Below are positions 41,822 through 42,861 of a stretch of 42,861 bases of DNA, one piece after another (within the stretch, counting starts at the first letter, position 1; each line of letters opens with the position of its first letter). Under the pieces are notes generated by a model. The model saw only the letters and a program-made list of their open reading frames with translations, was not told the origin of the DNA and searched no databases. The stretch lies in assembly GCF_900102815.1 (NCBI RefSeq), contig NZ_FNGF01000008.1:1-42861 (forward strand). Reading direction: 5' to 3'. A program made the position numbers and the translations under genes. This stretch comes from Glycomyces sambucus. Its GTDB lineage: Bacteria; Actinomycetota; Actinomycetes; Mycobacteriales; Micromonosporaceae.

Positions 41822-42787
41822 TCAGCGGGGCTTGGGGGTTCGGGCGGCGAGGAGGGCTGCGAAGCCGTCGAGGTGGCGGGCGAGGGTGTATTCGAAGAGG
41901 GCCTCCATGTCGGTGAAGGCGTCTTCAGGGGTGGCGGCGAGGTGGGGGAAGTCGTGGCCGGTGAGGAGGTCGGCGGTCTGGTCGCGCTGGGTGCGGTGCC
42001 AGTGGGCGAGGCTGACGCCGGTCTCCTGCTCGGCCTCGTTCTCGGCGGCGACCGCGAGTGCGGCGGTGTTGACGATCGCGTGGAGCGACAGGGCCTCTCG
42101 CGCGCAGGTGCGCGGTGAGAGGCCGAGCCCGTCGAGGGCCCGGAGGGTCCATTCGGTGTAGGCGGCGAGGCCGGGCACGAGGAGCGGGCGGGTGAAGGAG
42201 ATCGCGCGCGCGGCCCAGAGGTGGCGGCGGTAGAGGTCCCACTGGAGGCGGGCGACCCGTTCGAGGTCGGTGCGCCAATCGCCGGAGACGTCGGCGGGGA
42301 GGTCGTCGGGGCTCGCGATCGCCTGGACCATCTCCAGGAGCAGGTCCTCCTTGGTGGCGACGTGCCGGTAGAGGGACATCGGGCCGACGCCGAGTTCGGA
42401 GGCGACCCGGCGCATCGTGACCGATTGCAGCCCTTCGCGGTCGGCGATGCCGACGGCCGTGTGGCGGATCGCCGCGAGGTTGAGGGCGGGCGGGAGGAGG
42501 CCGCGGCGGGGAGCGCGGGGTGCGGGTTCGATGGTGCGGGGGGCGGCTCGGCGGGCCGGGGTGTCGGCGACGACGGTGCCCGAGCCGACCCGGGTGACGA
42601 CCAGCCCTTCGTCGCGGAGGACCGCCATGACGCGGTTCGCGGTGGCGATCGCGACGCCCCAGCGTGCCGAGATCTGCCGGACCGAGGGCACGCGGTCGCC
42701 CGGTCGCAGGTCCCCCGCGGCGATGCCCGCTCGCAGTTCGGCGGCGATCTGCCGGTACGGCGGTTCGGCGGGGACTTGCGCGGTCAT
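41822..42787 (-). CDS. GntR-TetR fusion transcriptional regulator
   Basis: The 321-aa protein joins two DNA-binding units. Residues 8-75 are a GntR winged helix (YRQIAAELRAGIAAGDLRPG, then RQISARWGVAIATANRVM). After a Pro/Arg linker, residues 103-150 are a TetR HTH (VTMRRVASELGVGPMSLYRH), followed by a TetR C-terminal ligand domain (VPGLAAYTEWTLRALDGLGL). Two HTH units in one chain are unusual though known in actinomycetes. A divergent target probably lies beyond the right edge. Confidence 0.87.
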   Translation of the reverse strand: MTAQVPAEPPYRQIAAELRAGIAAGDLRPGDRVPSVRQISARWGVAIATANRVMAVLRDEGLVVTRVGSGTVVADTPARRAAPRTIEPAPRAPRRGLLPPALNLAAIRHTAVGIADREGLQSVTMRRVASELGVGPMSLYRHVATKEDLLLEMVQAIASPDDLPADVSGDWRTDLERVARLQWDLYRRHLWAARAISFTRPLLVPGLAAYTEWTLRALDGLGLSPRTCAREALSLHAIVNTAALAVAAENEAEQETGVSLAHWHRTQRDQTADLLTGHDFPHLAATPEDAFTDMEALFEYTLARHLDGFAALLAARTPKPR

Positions 42788-42828
42788 GTCGGCCTCCGGT
42801 TCGGGAGCGGGAAGGGGACGCGAGACCG

Positions 42829-42861
<33 letters not shown>

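Overview
The window is very GC-rich, with short intergenic gaps, many GTG/TTG starts and overlapping stop/start codons. Its content (a complete protocatechuate branch, a Replic_Relax/VirD4-type transfer operon, and a vanRS/vanHAX/murF set of the actinomycete kind) points to a soil actinomycete. The genus cannot be fixed from the sequence alone.

Region 1 (1-9.8 kb) holds aromatic catabolism. A leftward, tightly coupled operon pcaI-J-H-G-B-D-C plus an IclR regulator (8058 to 1549) takes protocatechuate to beta-ketoadipyl-CoA. A convergent thiolase gene (pcaF, 332-1504) supplies the last step. A divergent aromatic aldehyde dehydrogenase (8273-9772) probably feeds the pathway. Similar 15-bp GTTC-centred boxes lie in front of pcaI, the aldehyde dehydrogenase and pcaF, which suggests one IclR regulon.

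Region 2 (about 9.88-26.85 kb) is an integrated mobile element next to tRNA-Ala(GGC). A leftward operon with overlapping genes encodes a VirD4-like coupling ATPase, a replication-relaxation protein, two small proteins of 56 and 52 aa, and a large serine recombinase. The recombinase reading frame runs through the antisense strand of the tRNA gene. A 190-bp cluster of CCCTCACAA repeats upstream of the ATPase is a candidate oriT or replication origin. The cargo is an XRE-TPR regulator and an SDR enzyme, divergent from two small proteins and an oxidoreductase-aminotransferase-Nudix operon. Next comes a defence-like stretch: a PIN-like nuclease, a divergent HEPN-like protein, a gene with an apparent frameshift, and an AlbA_2/Schlafen-like protein. 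A paralogue of the 52-aa recombinase-linked protein and an orphan HTH protein mark the right side.

Region 3 (26.9-33.9 kb) holds an MFS transporter, a large secreted protein that looks like an S8 protease without its catalytic domain, a zinc alcohol dehydrogenase with an XRE/MmyB regulator, and an intracellular-looking ADP-ribosyltransferase.

Region 4 (33.9-41.3 kb) is a glycopeptide-resistance cluster: vanY, vanRS, vanHAX, a coupled GNAT acetyltransferase and a murF paralogue. Three near-identical 31-bp boxes in front of vanY, vanH and murF look like VanR operators and tie these transcription units together. A GntR-TetR fusion regulator closes the window.

Short tandem repeats with 6-7 bp units recur between genes (1-69, 30516-30628, 39702-39745, 42830-42861), and longer GC-rich repeats also occur.
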